Part shown: positions 6,325 through 12,514 of the stretch, piece after piece
Layout of the letters: the number at the start of each line of letters is the position of its first letter
Position numbering within the stretch: position 1 is the stretch's first letter
Assembly (NCBI GenBank): GCA_024641625.1
Contig: JAHECQ010000066.1
Coordinates: forward strand, 1 to 12,514
Length of the DNA stretch: 12,514 bases
DNA from: Acidimicrobiales bacterium
GTDB lineage: Bacteria > Actinomycetota > Acidimicrobiia > Acidimicrobiales > SZUA-35
Direction: 5' to 3'
Made by a program: the position numbers and the translations under genes
Notes under the pieces: model-generated
Databases searched by the model: none
Told to the model about the DNA's origin: nothing
The model's input: only the letters and a program-made list of their open reading frames with translations

Positions 6325-7430
6325 AATCCCTTCTCCTGGCAGATCTTCTTGGCTTCGGCGAATTCCTCGTCGGTTTCGGCGAAGGTGTGTGATCCCGAAG
6401 GGTCGGTGAGGACGTAGTACAGATAGTCCGTCTCGGCCGGATTGATGGCGGCCTCGAGCGAGGCCCGCCCCGGGGAATCGATGGGTGTGGGTGGCAGTCC
6501 CACGATCTTGCGGCAGTTGTAGGGATCGTCGCCGTTGTCGAGGATGTCCCTGGTCAATTCGACCTGCCGGTTCCCCTGTCCGAAGATGCAGGTGGCATCG
6601 ATGCCGAGCGCCCACTGTTTGCGCAGGCGGTTGTAGATGACCGAGGCGATGAGCGGGCGATCCGAATCGAGCTTGGCTTCGGCCTCGACCAGCGAAGCGA
6701 CGATCAGAACCTCGTAGGCCGAGCGGCCGAGTTTGGTCTCCCCCGCGCCGTAGCCGAGCTCGCCGCTGACCCGCGTGAACTCATCGGCCATCCTCAACAG
6801 GATCTCGTAGGCGCCGTCCTCCACGTTGATCTCGTAGGTGTCGGGGAACAACAAGCCTTCCCAACTCGTGACACCCGGGGGCCGGTAGCGAGGTTCGATG
6901 CGACCCGAGTCGAGCACTGCCTGCAGGTCGGCCACGGTCACGCCGTCGATCTGGTCGGCGATCTCCTGGAGGATCTCGCCCATCCACAGGCCTTCCCGAA
7001 CCGTGAACCGGGTGTATCGCTCCGGTGTCGGGCCGGCATTCAGCACACCGATGGCTTCGGCCACCGAGGAATTCCTGGGGATGAAGTACTCGCCGGCCTG
7101 GAAGTTGCCTTCGTCCTTCCATCGGGCGTAATAGCGGAAGAAGGTCGAGTTCGGCACGATGTCCATCGACTCGAGTTGCCGGGCGATGTCGGAGGTCGTT
7201 GCCCCCGAAGGCACGATGACCTGAACAGGTTCGCCCGCTTCGCCGCTGGGATCGAGCTGACTCTCGAACCACGAGCGAGCGGTGCGATAGCCGAACCATC
7301 CCAGCGCGACGACCACGAGGGCGACCAACAGGCCGCGACGCAGACGCGACCCGGCCGGCCGGATGGTGACGAAGTCATCCTCGTCATCCCACCCGAGGGG
7401 AGCTGATACACCTGAGTCGCGAAGCGTCAC
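6318..7430 (-). CDS. mltG: Endolytic murein transglycosylase MltG (YceG-like)
   Basis: MltG cleaves nascent glycan strands at the outer face of the inner membrane and is thought to end peptidoglycan polymerisation. From the GTG at 7430 the product has 370 residues: an acidic cytoplasmic tail (1-30), one membrane segment (about 33-48, GLLVALVVVALGWFGY), a LysM-like region (about 70-125) and the catalytic YceG domain to the C-terminus. The catalytic glutamate is E249 in VASLVEAEAK; the family motifs ASVIYNRL, PYNCRKIVGLPPTPIDSPG and SHTFAETDEEF follow. The frame is open further upstream to 7658, but that part lies in ruvX, is Arg/Ser-rich and is a shadow. The GTG start has only a weak ribosome binding site. 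The gene begins 28 bases after ruvX and overlaps aroE by 7 bases. Confidence 0.93.
   Translation of the reverse strand: MTLRDSGVSAPLGWDDEDDFVTIRPAGSRLRRGLLVALVVVALGWFGYRTARSWFESQLDPSGEAGEPVQVIVPSGATTSDIARQLESMDIVPNSTFFRYYARWKDEGNFQAGEYFIPRNSSVAEAIGVLNAGPTPERYTRFTVREGLWMGEILQEIADQIDGVTVADLQAVLDSGRIEPRYRPPGVTSWEGLLFPDTYEINVEDGAYEILLRMADEFTRVSGELGYGAGETKLGRSAYEVLIVASLVEAEAKLDSDRPLIASVIYNRLRKQWALGIDATCIFGQGNRQVELTRDILDNGDDPYNCRKIVGLPPTPIDSPGRASLEAAINPAETDYLYYVLTDPSGSHTFAETDEEFAEAKKICQEKGLC
6329..6336 (-). promoter_or_regulatory. Ribosome binding site of aroE
   Basis: GGAGAAGG on the minus strand lies inside the end of mltG. GGAG is 8 bases and AAGG 4 bases before the aroE GTG at 6324. It decides the aroE start and suggests independent as well as coupled initiation. 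Confidence 0.7.
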
Positions 7431-7458
7431 CGCAACATCGTAGTAGCGACCATCCGCG

Positions 7459-7929
7459 CTACTGCGGCACGCGGGGAAGCGCCGTGGTGTTGCCCGGCAT
7501 CGTGTCGAGCCAGGACTGCAGGATGACCGCAGCCGCGCTCGCGTCCACCAGATCCCGTCGCGCCCTGCTGTTGTTGCCACCGGCGGCCAACTGCCGATGG
7601 GCCTCGACGGTGGAGAACCGCTCGTCGTGCTCGACGATTTCCACCTCGAGGCCTTCACGTCGGAGACGCTTGCGGAGCCCTCGCAATTCGGCGCGAATGG
7701 CGCCGGCGCTCGAACTCTCGGTGCCGTCGAGACTCAGCGGGAGACCGACCACGATCCGGTGGGCGTTCACCTCGGCGACGAGTTCGAGCAGCCGACCGTG
7801 TTCGATCGTGCGATCGCCGACGCGGCGAATGAGCTCGTAGGGAACGGCCAGGCGCCCGGCATCGTCACACACGGCGATACCGATCCGCTTCTCACCGAGA
7901 TCGACACCGAGCGCCCGCTGCGAGCTCAT
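7459..7929 (-). CDS. ruvX: RNase H-fold nuclease RuvX (YqgF)
   Basis: A 156-residue member of the YqgF/RuvX family, proposed as a Holliday junction resolvase and, in E. coli, implicated in 16S rRNA 5'-end maturation. The three acidic active-site positions are present: D10 in GVDLGEKRIGIAV, E103 in EHDERFST and D129 in VDASAAAVILQ. The block VVGLPLSLDGTE (60-71) is also characteristic. Length is normal, slightly extended at the C-terminus. The ATG overlaps the alaS stop (ATGA), so translation is probably coupled. The alaS-ruvX-mltG-aroE order is common in actinobacteria. Which of the two proposed roles applies here cannot be told from sequence. Confidence 0.94.
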   Translation of the reverse strand: MSSQRALGVDLGEKRIGIAVCDDAGRLAVPYELIRRVGDRTIEHGRLLELVAEVNAHRIVVGLPLSLDGTESSSAGAIRAELRGLRKRLRREGLEVEIVEHDERFSTVEAHRQLAAGGNNSRARRDLVDASAAAVILQSWLDTMPGNTTALPRVPQ

Positions 7930-10520
7930 GGCGCATCGATGACGGCCAACCCGGCTGCAGCCCGAGCCAGATCCAACGCACGATCGATACCGCCGGGGTC
8001 CTTGCCACCGGCCTGGGCCAGATCGGATCCCCTGCCTCCACCACCCTTGATGGCCTTGGCCGCCTCGGCGATCAACGCCCCGGCTTCGAACCCGGCGACC
8101 GGATCGGTCGCGGCCACCAGCGCCGCTCCCCCGCTCTCGGGAGCGGTGGCGAGCACTGCGGCCCGGATGCCGGGGGTGTCCCGAACGGCCACGGCGAGAT
8201 CTTTCAAACCGTCCCGATCGAACCCTTCGACTCGGGCGACAACGATGCCGTCGACCGCGCCGGTGGCCAGTTCGACTGCCTGGCTGGAGGCCAACCGACG
8301 CCGTAGGGCGCTGAGCTCACCTCGAAGATCCCGGATCTCGGCCATTCGCTTCTCGAGACCCTCGGTGAGGTCGCTGCGCGGGACCCCGATGGTGGTGGCG
8401 GCCGAATCGATGAGCCGCTGCTCGGCCCGCAGCAACGCGATGGCGCCGAGGCCGCTGACAGCCTCGATGCGTCGAAGGTTCGAACCGATCGAGCCTTCAC
8501 TCACGATCTTGACCAAGCCGATGTCGCCCAGGGCCGAGACGTGGGTACCACCACAGAACTCGAGCGACGGGCCGGCCCGCAGGACGCGCACGAGGTCGCC
8601 GTACTTGTCCCCGAAGAACGCGATGGCCCCCATCGCCTCGGCTTCGGCCTTGGTGACCTCGGGGTGGTCGGCGCGACTGTTGGCCAACACCTCTCGGTTG
8701 ACCAGGTCCTCGATGGCGGCCACCTGCTCGGCAGTGACCGGTTCGAAATGACTGAAGTCGAACCGCAGACGGTCGGGTGCCACCATGGAACCCTGCTGCT
8801 TCACGTGCTCGCCGAGTACTTGGCGCAACGCCCAGTGCAGCAGGTGGGTCGCCGTGTGATTGCGGCGGATGGCCGATCGACGGTCGACGTCGACCACGGC
8901 CGCGACATCTTGTCCGGGTTCGAACTCGCCCTGCACGTCATCGACATAGTGCAGGTGGATTCCGCCTGGCCCCACCAACGTATCGATCACGCGGGCCGAA
9001 CCTGTCGCCGTACTGAGCGTGCCCGTGTCACCGAGCTGGCCTCCGGATTCGGCATAGAACGGTGTCTCGGCGAGCACCACGTACGGGCGATCGCCCTCGG
9101 CGAAGTGATAGTAGATCTGAGTGTTGAGCGACTCGGTCGAGCGATTGAATCCCGGGCGGGGATCGGGCCTGCCATCGCCGATGGCCAGCAGTTCCTCGAG
9201 GGTATTGGCCGCAGCGACCGTCTTGCGGGATTCCTTCGCCCGGCGACGCTGTTCGGCCATGTTGCGGTCGAACCCCGCCCGATCGATCCCGAAGCCTCGC
9301 TCGGCGACCACCTCTTCGGTGACCTCGTAGGGGAATCCGTAGGTGTCGTGCAGGAGGAACGCCACGTCTCCCGCCACCCGGTCACCTGGCGCCAGGGCTT
9401 CGAGCCGGTCGCTCAAGATCTTCATGCCATTGGCCAACGTGCGGCGGAACTGCTGCTCTTCTCGCTCGACCACTGCCCGCACGAGTTCGTGGCTGGCGAC
9501 GAGCTCGGGGTAGTCGGGGCCCATGATCTCGACCACGGCGTCGACCAACACCGGCGTGATGAGGTCCTCGACGCCGAGTAGATAGGCGAATCGAATCGCC
9601 CTCCTCATGATGCGTCGCAGCACGTACCCGCGATCCTCGTTGGAGGGGAAGACGCCGTCGCTGATGAGGAAGGTCATCGTGCGGGCATGCTCGGCGAGCA
9701 CCCGGAGCGCAAGATCGGAATCGTCGTCGGCGCCGAGCGTGTAGCCCGTCGTCCGTTCGGCCACCGAGATGAGCGCAGCCATCTCGTCGATCTCGAACAC
9801 CGAGTCCTTGCCCTGGATCACCGACAGCACCCGCTCGAGGCCGGCACCGGTGTCGATGGATGGCTTCGGCAATGGCTTGGACCTGCCGGATTCGTCGGTC
9901 TCGAACTGCATGAACACGAGATTCCAGATCTCGACGTAGCGTTCGTCGGCCGCCGGGTTTGCCGGGCCGCCCTCGGGGCCGTAGGCCGGACCCTTGTCCC
10001 AGAAGATCTCTGAACAGGGACCATTGGGGCCGGTGTCGGCCATGCGCCACCAGTTGTCCTCGTCGAGACGCTGGATGCGCTCCCGCGGGACACCGACCAC
10101 CTCGGCCCAGATCTCCTCGGCCTCGTCATCGGAAAGATGAACCGTCACCCAGAGGCGGTCGGGGTCGAGCCCGAGGACCCCGGTGAAGAACTCCCAGGCA
10201 TCGGGGATGGCCCGCTCCTTGAAGTAGTCACCGAAACTGAAGTTGCCCATCATCTCGAAGAAGGTGAGGTGGCGGGCCGTGCGCCCCACCTCATCGAGGT
10301 CGTTGTGCTTGCCACCGGCCCGCACGCACTTCTGGACCGACACCGCCCGGGGGGCGGGTGGGGTCTCCTCACCGACGAAGTACGGCTTGAAGGGAACCAT
10401 GCCGGCGTTGGTGAACAGCAAGGTTTGGTCGTGGGGAATCAAGCTGGCCGACGGGACCAACAGGTGATCGCGCTGAACGAAGAAGTCGGTGAATGCTTTG
10501 CGCAGCTCGTTGGCCTTCAT
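7926..10520 (-). CDS. alaS: Alanine--tRNA ligase
   Basis: A full-length 864-residue class II aminoacyl-tRNA synthetase that charges tRNA-Ala and edits mischarged Ser/Gly. The N-terminal aminoacylation domain (about 1-240) includes TARHLTFFEMMGNFSFGDYF (motif 2 region) and DTGAGLERV (motif 3). A tRNA-recognition helical domain follows to about 450. The editing domain carries the zinc site H555 and H559 (HTATH) with C656 and H660 (CGGTH). The C-terminal part has a coiled coil (about 715-745) and the C-Ala domain with GGGGRGSDLAQAGGKDPGG. The start is ATG, 34 bases after the upstream gene, with a poor ribosome binding site. No T-box-like leader fits in this short gap. It overlaps ruvX by 4 bases. 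Confidence 0.98.
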   Translation of the reverse strand: MKANELRKAFTDFFVQRDHLLVPSASLIPHDQTLLFTNAGMVPFKPYFVGEETPPAPRAVSVQKCVRAGGKHNDLDEVGRTARHLTFFEMMGNFSFGDYFKERAIPDAWEFFTGVLGLDPDRLWVTVHLSDDEAEEIWAEVVGVPRERIQRLDEDNWWRMADTGPNGPCSEIFWDKGPAYGPEGGPANPAADERYVEIWNLVFMQFETDESGRSKPLPKPSIDTGAGLERVLSVIQGKDSVFEIDEMAALISVAERTTGYTLGADDDSDLALRVLAEHARTMTFLISDGVFPSNEDRGYVLRRIMRRAIRFAYLLGVEDLITPVLVDAVVEIMGPDYPELVASHELVRAVVEREEQQFRRTLANGMKILSDRLEALAPGDRVAGDVAFLLHDTYGFPYEVTEEVVAERGFGIDRAGFDRNMAEQRRRAKESRKTVAAANTLEELLAIGDGRPDPRPGFNRSTESLNTQIYYHFAEGDRPYVVLAETPFYAESGGQLGDTGTLSTATGSARVIDTLVGPGGIHLHYVDDVQGEFEPGQDVAAVVDVDRRSAIRRNHTATHLLHWALRQVLGEHVKQQGSMVAPDRLRFDFSHFEPVTAEQVAAIEDLVNREVLANSRADHPEVTKAEAEAMGAIAFFGDKYGDLVRVLRAGPSLEFCGGTHVSALGDIGLVKIVSEGSIGSNLRRIEAVSGLGAIALLRAEQRLIDSAATTIGVPRSDLTEGLEKRMAEIRDLRGELSALRRRLASSQAVELATGAVDGIVVARVEGFDRDGLKDLAVAVRDTPGIRAAVLATAPESGGAALVAATDPVAGFEAGALIAEAAKAIKGGGGRGSDLAQAGGKDPGGIDRALDLARAAAGLAVIDAP

Positions 10521-10554
10521 AGACCGACAACCCTAGCTGCTGTGGTCACGGCGC

Positions 10555-11139
10555 CTACCTGCCGCGACGCCGTTGGGGCTGGTCCCAAGCCTTGATCGGC
10601 GGCCGGTAGGAACGTTGGACGCGGTTGATCATCACCGATGGCAACGTCGGCGATGGTCGGCGTCGGCCGGCGGCGACCGGCGCCGGCTCCATAGGCAGCG
10701 GCGAGTGGAGCCCGTCGACGGAGCGCACATCGAGGAACTCGTCGAAGCCGGCGTCTGCGCCTCGGGTGCGACGGTAGAGCGCGGCCCTCAACACGCGCCG
10801 CTCGCGATCGACCTCGACGCGCCAGTCGGACCTGAGGTCGCCGAGTAGAGCGTCGGCGGCCGCCTTGCGGGCACGCAGCGAGCGTGTTCCGCCAACCGCC
10901 GCTCCCGACGCCGAACGGGCAATCCTGCCGGCAGCCATCGTGGCGTTCCCCGCGACCACCGCCGTGCCTCCCACTCGCAGCACATCGCCGGGCAGGACGC
11001 CGGCGACCTTCACCAGAGACGTCGGCAGTCGATCCTCGATGCGTTGGGTTGCCTGATCGATGGAACGGCGGGCGGTCAGTTTCGAGACATAGGAAGCTCC
11101 GGCTCCGAGTGCCATCATCGTCAAGCGGCGCCGGATCAT
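10555..11139 (-). CDS. Small basic protein of unknown function
   Basis: I do not recognise a catalytic family. The 194-residue product begins MIRRRLTMMALGAGASYVSK, followed by Ala/Gly-rich, moderately hydrophobic segments (about 6-20 and 55-85) that might touch a membrane. A charged region (about 85-120) comes next, and the tail is rich in Arg and Pro, ending QPQRRRGR. Streptomyces has a similarly placed short protein (DUF6167 type) between its DUF948 gene and alaS with a comparable M-x-R-R-x start and Gly/Ala patch. That resemblance is from memory and weak. The frame opens at 11190, but I chose the ATG at 11139 because it overlaps the upstream stop as ATGA and has GGAG 8 bases before it. Probably coupled to the DUF948-like gene. 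Confidence 0.75.
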   Translation of the reverse strand: MIRRRLTMMALGAGASYVSKLTARRSIDQATQRIEDRLPTSLVKVAGVLPGDVLRVGGTAVVAGNATMAAGRIARSASGAAVGGTRSLRARKAAADALLGDLRSDWRVEVDRERRVLRAALYRRTRGADAGFDEFLDVRSVDGLHSPLPMEPAPVAAGRRRPSPTLPSVMINRVQRSYRPPIKAWDQPQRRRGR

Positions 11140-11528
11140 CGACGCTGCTCCGTCTTCGCCTGGCGTTTGCGCGCCCCGGGAATGAGCCATGTTCGAGCGA
11201 CCCGGCTGGTACCCGAGGCCAAGGCCAAGGTTCGGATGACCGGGTCCTGGACCGCTTCGTGGGTTCGTCGCGTGGTTTCGGAGATGACAGTGGTGGCCTG
11301 GTCGGCTCGATCGAGGACGAGATCGACCTTGTCGAGCTCGGCGTCGGCATCGGCCACCAACTGACGGAGTTCACGAAAGGCCCCGAGCCCTTCGTCACGC
11401 AACTGGTTGGCGGTGTCCTCGAGTTTGGCCAGCGTGTTGTTCAGGTTGTTCACCGCGGTCACGAGGAAGACGGCGGTCACCACGACAGCCATGGCAACCA
11501 CCAGCGCGGCGAAATCGGCAATGCTCAC
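11136..11528 (-). CDS. DUF948-like membrane-anchored coiled-coil protein
   Basis: A 130-residue protein with one N-terminal membrane segment (about 5-27, FAALVVAMAVVVTAVFLVT), then a helical, coiled-coil-like region rich in Asp/Glu/Leu/Thr (about 28-95, including NNLNNTLAKLEDTANQLRD), and a basic C-terminus (ARKRQAKTEQRR). This layout fits the DUF948 family, whose role is unknown. The segment is an anchor rather than a cleaved signal; no cleavage site is evident. I chose the GTG at 11528, which overlaps the rarA stop as GTGA and has GAAGGA 6 bases upstream. Another GTG at 11543 would add five residues. It lies between rarA and alaS, the position of a DUF948 gene in other actinobacteria. Confidence 0.8.
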   Translation of the reverse strand: MSIADFAALVVAMAVVVTAVFLVTAVNNLNNTLAKLEDTANQLRDEGLGAFRELRQLVADADAELDKVDLVLDRADQATTVISETTRRTHEAVQDPVIRTLALASGTSRVARTWLIPGARKRQAKTEQRR

Positions 11529-12514
11529 CGGGCGTCCTTCCACTCGTCCCGTGGGGCTCGTTCATCGATGAGGGTTCGCACCTGGACCTCGTAGCCCCGG
11601 TCGGTGGGGCGGTAGTAGCGACGTTGCTCGACCTCGGCGGGCCGATACTGCTGGGGTACCCAACCGCCGTGGTGATCATGAGGATAGTCGTAGCCTTGGC
11701 CGTGACCGAGCGTGGATGCTCCCCGATAGTGGCCGTCACGCAGGTGCATCGGGACCTCCCCCGCGGGCAGGTTCTGGACGTCGGCCATGGCTTCGGTGAG
11801 CCCCACGTACGCCGCGTTCGACTTCGGTGCCGTGGCCAGATGGACGACCGCCTGCGCCAGATTGAGCTGCGCTTCGGGCAGACCGACGAAGTCGATGGCC
11901 TGTGCAGCAGCGTTCGCCACCAGCAAGCTCATGGGATCGGCCAGTCCCACATCCTCGGAGGCCAAGATGACCAACCGACGGGCGATGAAACGTGGGTCCT
12001 CGCCCGCAGTGAGCATTCTCGCGAGCCAATACAGCCCCGCATCCGGGTCCGAACCCCGGATGCTCTTGATGAAGGCGCTGACGATGTCGTAGTGCTCGTC
12101 GCGGCCGTATCGGAGTGACTTGAGATCGGTGGCCGCCTCGGCGTGCGCGAGCCGCACGGGGATGGGACGTTCGGGGTCGTGCTCGGGTCTTTCGGCGTCC
12201 TCGGCCGCAGCCAGGGCGATCGCGACCTCCAAGGTGGTGAGCGCCTGGCGTCCGTCTCCGCCGGCACGACCGGCCAGGTACTCGACGGCGTCGGTGTCAG
12301 CCTCGGCGCGTTCGACCTCCAGACCTCGGCGCAACAAGACCTCGAGGTCCTCGTCGGTCAGGGACTCGAGTCGAAAGAGGGTGGAGCGGCTACGCAGCGG
12401 GGCGTTGACTTCGAAGAAGGGATTCTCGGTGGTCGCGCCGATCAGCACGAGGGTGCCGGTCTCGACTGCGGGCAGCAACGCGTCCTGCTGGGCCTTGTTG
12501 AAACGGTGCACCTC
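11525..12514 (-). CDS. rarA: Replication-associated recombination protein RarA (MgsA), 5' end missing
   Basis: RarA is a clamp-loader-related AAA+ ATPase that acts at stalled replication forks. The window holds the last 329 residues. It starts in the Walker B motif ([D]EVHRFNKAQQDALLP); the Walker A lies beyond the right edge. Sensor 1 (LIGATTENPFFEVN) and the arginine-finger region (PLRSRSTLF) follow. The C-terminal tetramerisation domain is clear: DIVSAFIKSIRGSDPDAGLYW, LVILASEDVGLADP and the family-specific GGWVPQQYRP near the end. The tail continues to EWKDAR. It overlaps the DUF948-like gene by 4 bases. It is incomplete only because the window ends. Confidence 0.96.
   Translation of the reverse strand, partial: EVHRFNKAQQDALLPAVETGTLVLIGATTENPFFEVNAPLRSRSTLFRLESLTDEDLEVLLRRGLEVERAEADTDAVEYLAGRAGGDGRQALTTLEVAIALAAAEDAERPEHDPERPIPVRLAHAEAATDLKSLRYGRDEHYDIVSAFIKSIRGSDPDAGLYWLARMLTAGEDPRFIARRLVILASEDVGLADPMSLLVANAAAQAIDFVGLPEAQLNLAQAVVHLATAPKSNAAYVGLTEAMADVQNLPAGEVPMHLRDGHYRGASTLGHGQGYDYPHDHHGGWVPQQYRPAEVEQRRYYRPTDRGYEVQVRTLIDERAPRDEWKDAR

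Noticed and set aside
6325..6615. Upstream extension of aroE to 373 residues
   Set aside because: It overlaps the conserved catalytic domain of mltG, and the GTG at 6324 has a strong ribosome binding site and the expected family N-terminus.
7431..7658. Upstream extension of mltG to 446 residues
   Set aside because: The extra segment lies entirely within or just beyond ruvX, is Arg/Ser/Pro-rich and has no counterpart in MltG proteins. The GTG at 7430 gives a normal cytoplasmic tail before the membrane segment.
7597..9581. Two long + strand frames opposite ruvX and alaS
   Set aside because: Both are shadows of well-supported minus-strand genes and are low in recognisable structure.
10521..10554. 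T-box or other riboswitch upstream of alaS
   Set aside because: Only 34 bases separate alaS from the upstream gene, too short for a T-box leader, and no conserved element is visible.

Overview
The window is a GC-rich stretch of bacterial chromosome in which every gene I can support lies on the minus strand, so transcription runs from right to left. Gene order and protein sequences point to an actinobacterium. The run rarA - small membrane protein - small protein - alaS - ruvX - mltG - aroE - prepilin peptidase - aroB - M24 peptidase - efp - nusB matches, with insertions and losses, the layout I recall from Mycobacterium and Streptomyces. The class Acidimicrobiia is my best guess, but that is inference; no rRNA or other clade marker is present.

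Reading in the direction of transcription, the right end (11525-12514) is the C-terminal part of the clamp-loader-like ATPase RarA, whose N-terminus lies outside the window. Two small genes follow: a DUF948-like protein with one membrane segment and a coiled coil, and a basic protein of unknown function. Next are alaS (alanyl-tRNA synthetase), ruvX (RNase H-fold nuclease), mltG (peptidoglycan lytic transglycosylase) and aroE (shikimate dehydrogenase). Many neighbours overlap by a few bases (ATGA, GTGA, GTGCTGA), as expected for a translationally coupled operon.

The only sizeable intergenic space is 5332-5493. It holds a 19-bp direct repeat in four perfect copies plus a partial fifth that runs into the aroE stop codon, and then an 8-bp perfect inverted repeat just before the next gene. 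That gene encodes a DUF4388 (PatA N-terminal-like) protein with a long acidic, Pro-rich tail. Six bases further on is a type A24 prepilin peptidase. After these the housekeeping series resumes with aroB (3-dehydroquinate synthase), an M24 Xaa-Pro peptidase, efp (elongation factor P) and nusB (antitermination factor). A short stem-loop follows nusB at the left edge.

The genes serve translation (alaS, efp), rRNA transcription (nusB), aromatic precursor synthesis (aroE, aroB), cell wall synthesis (mltG) and DNA maintenance (rarA, ruvX). aroK and aroC, which I would expect near aroB, are not here. I see no mobile element, CRISPR array, tRNA, rRNA or defence system, and no clear undescribed system. 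The parts most worth a second look are the repeat and inverted repeat at 5332-5499 and the DUF4388 / prepilin peptidase pair.
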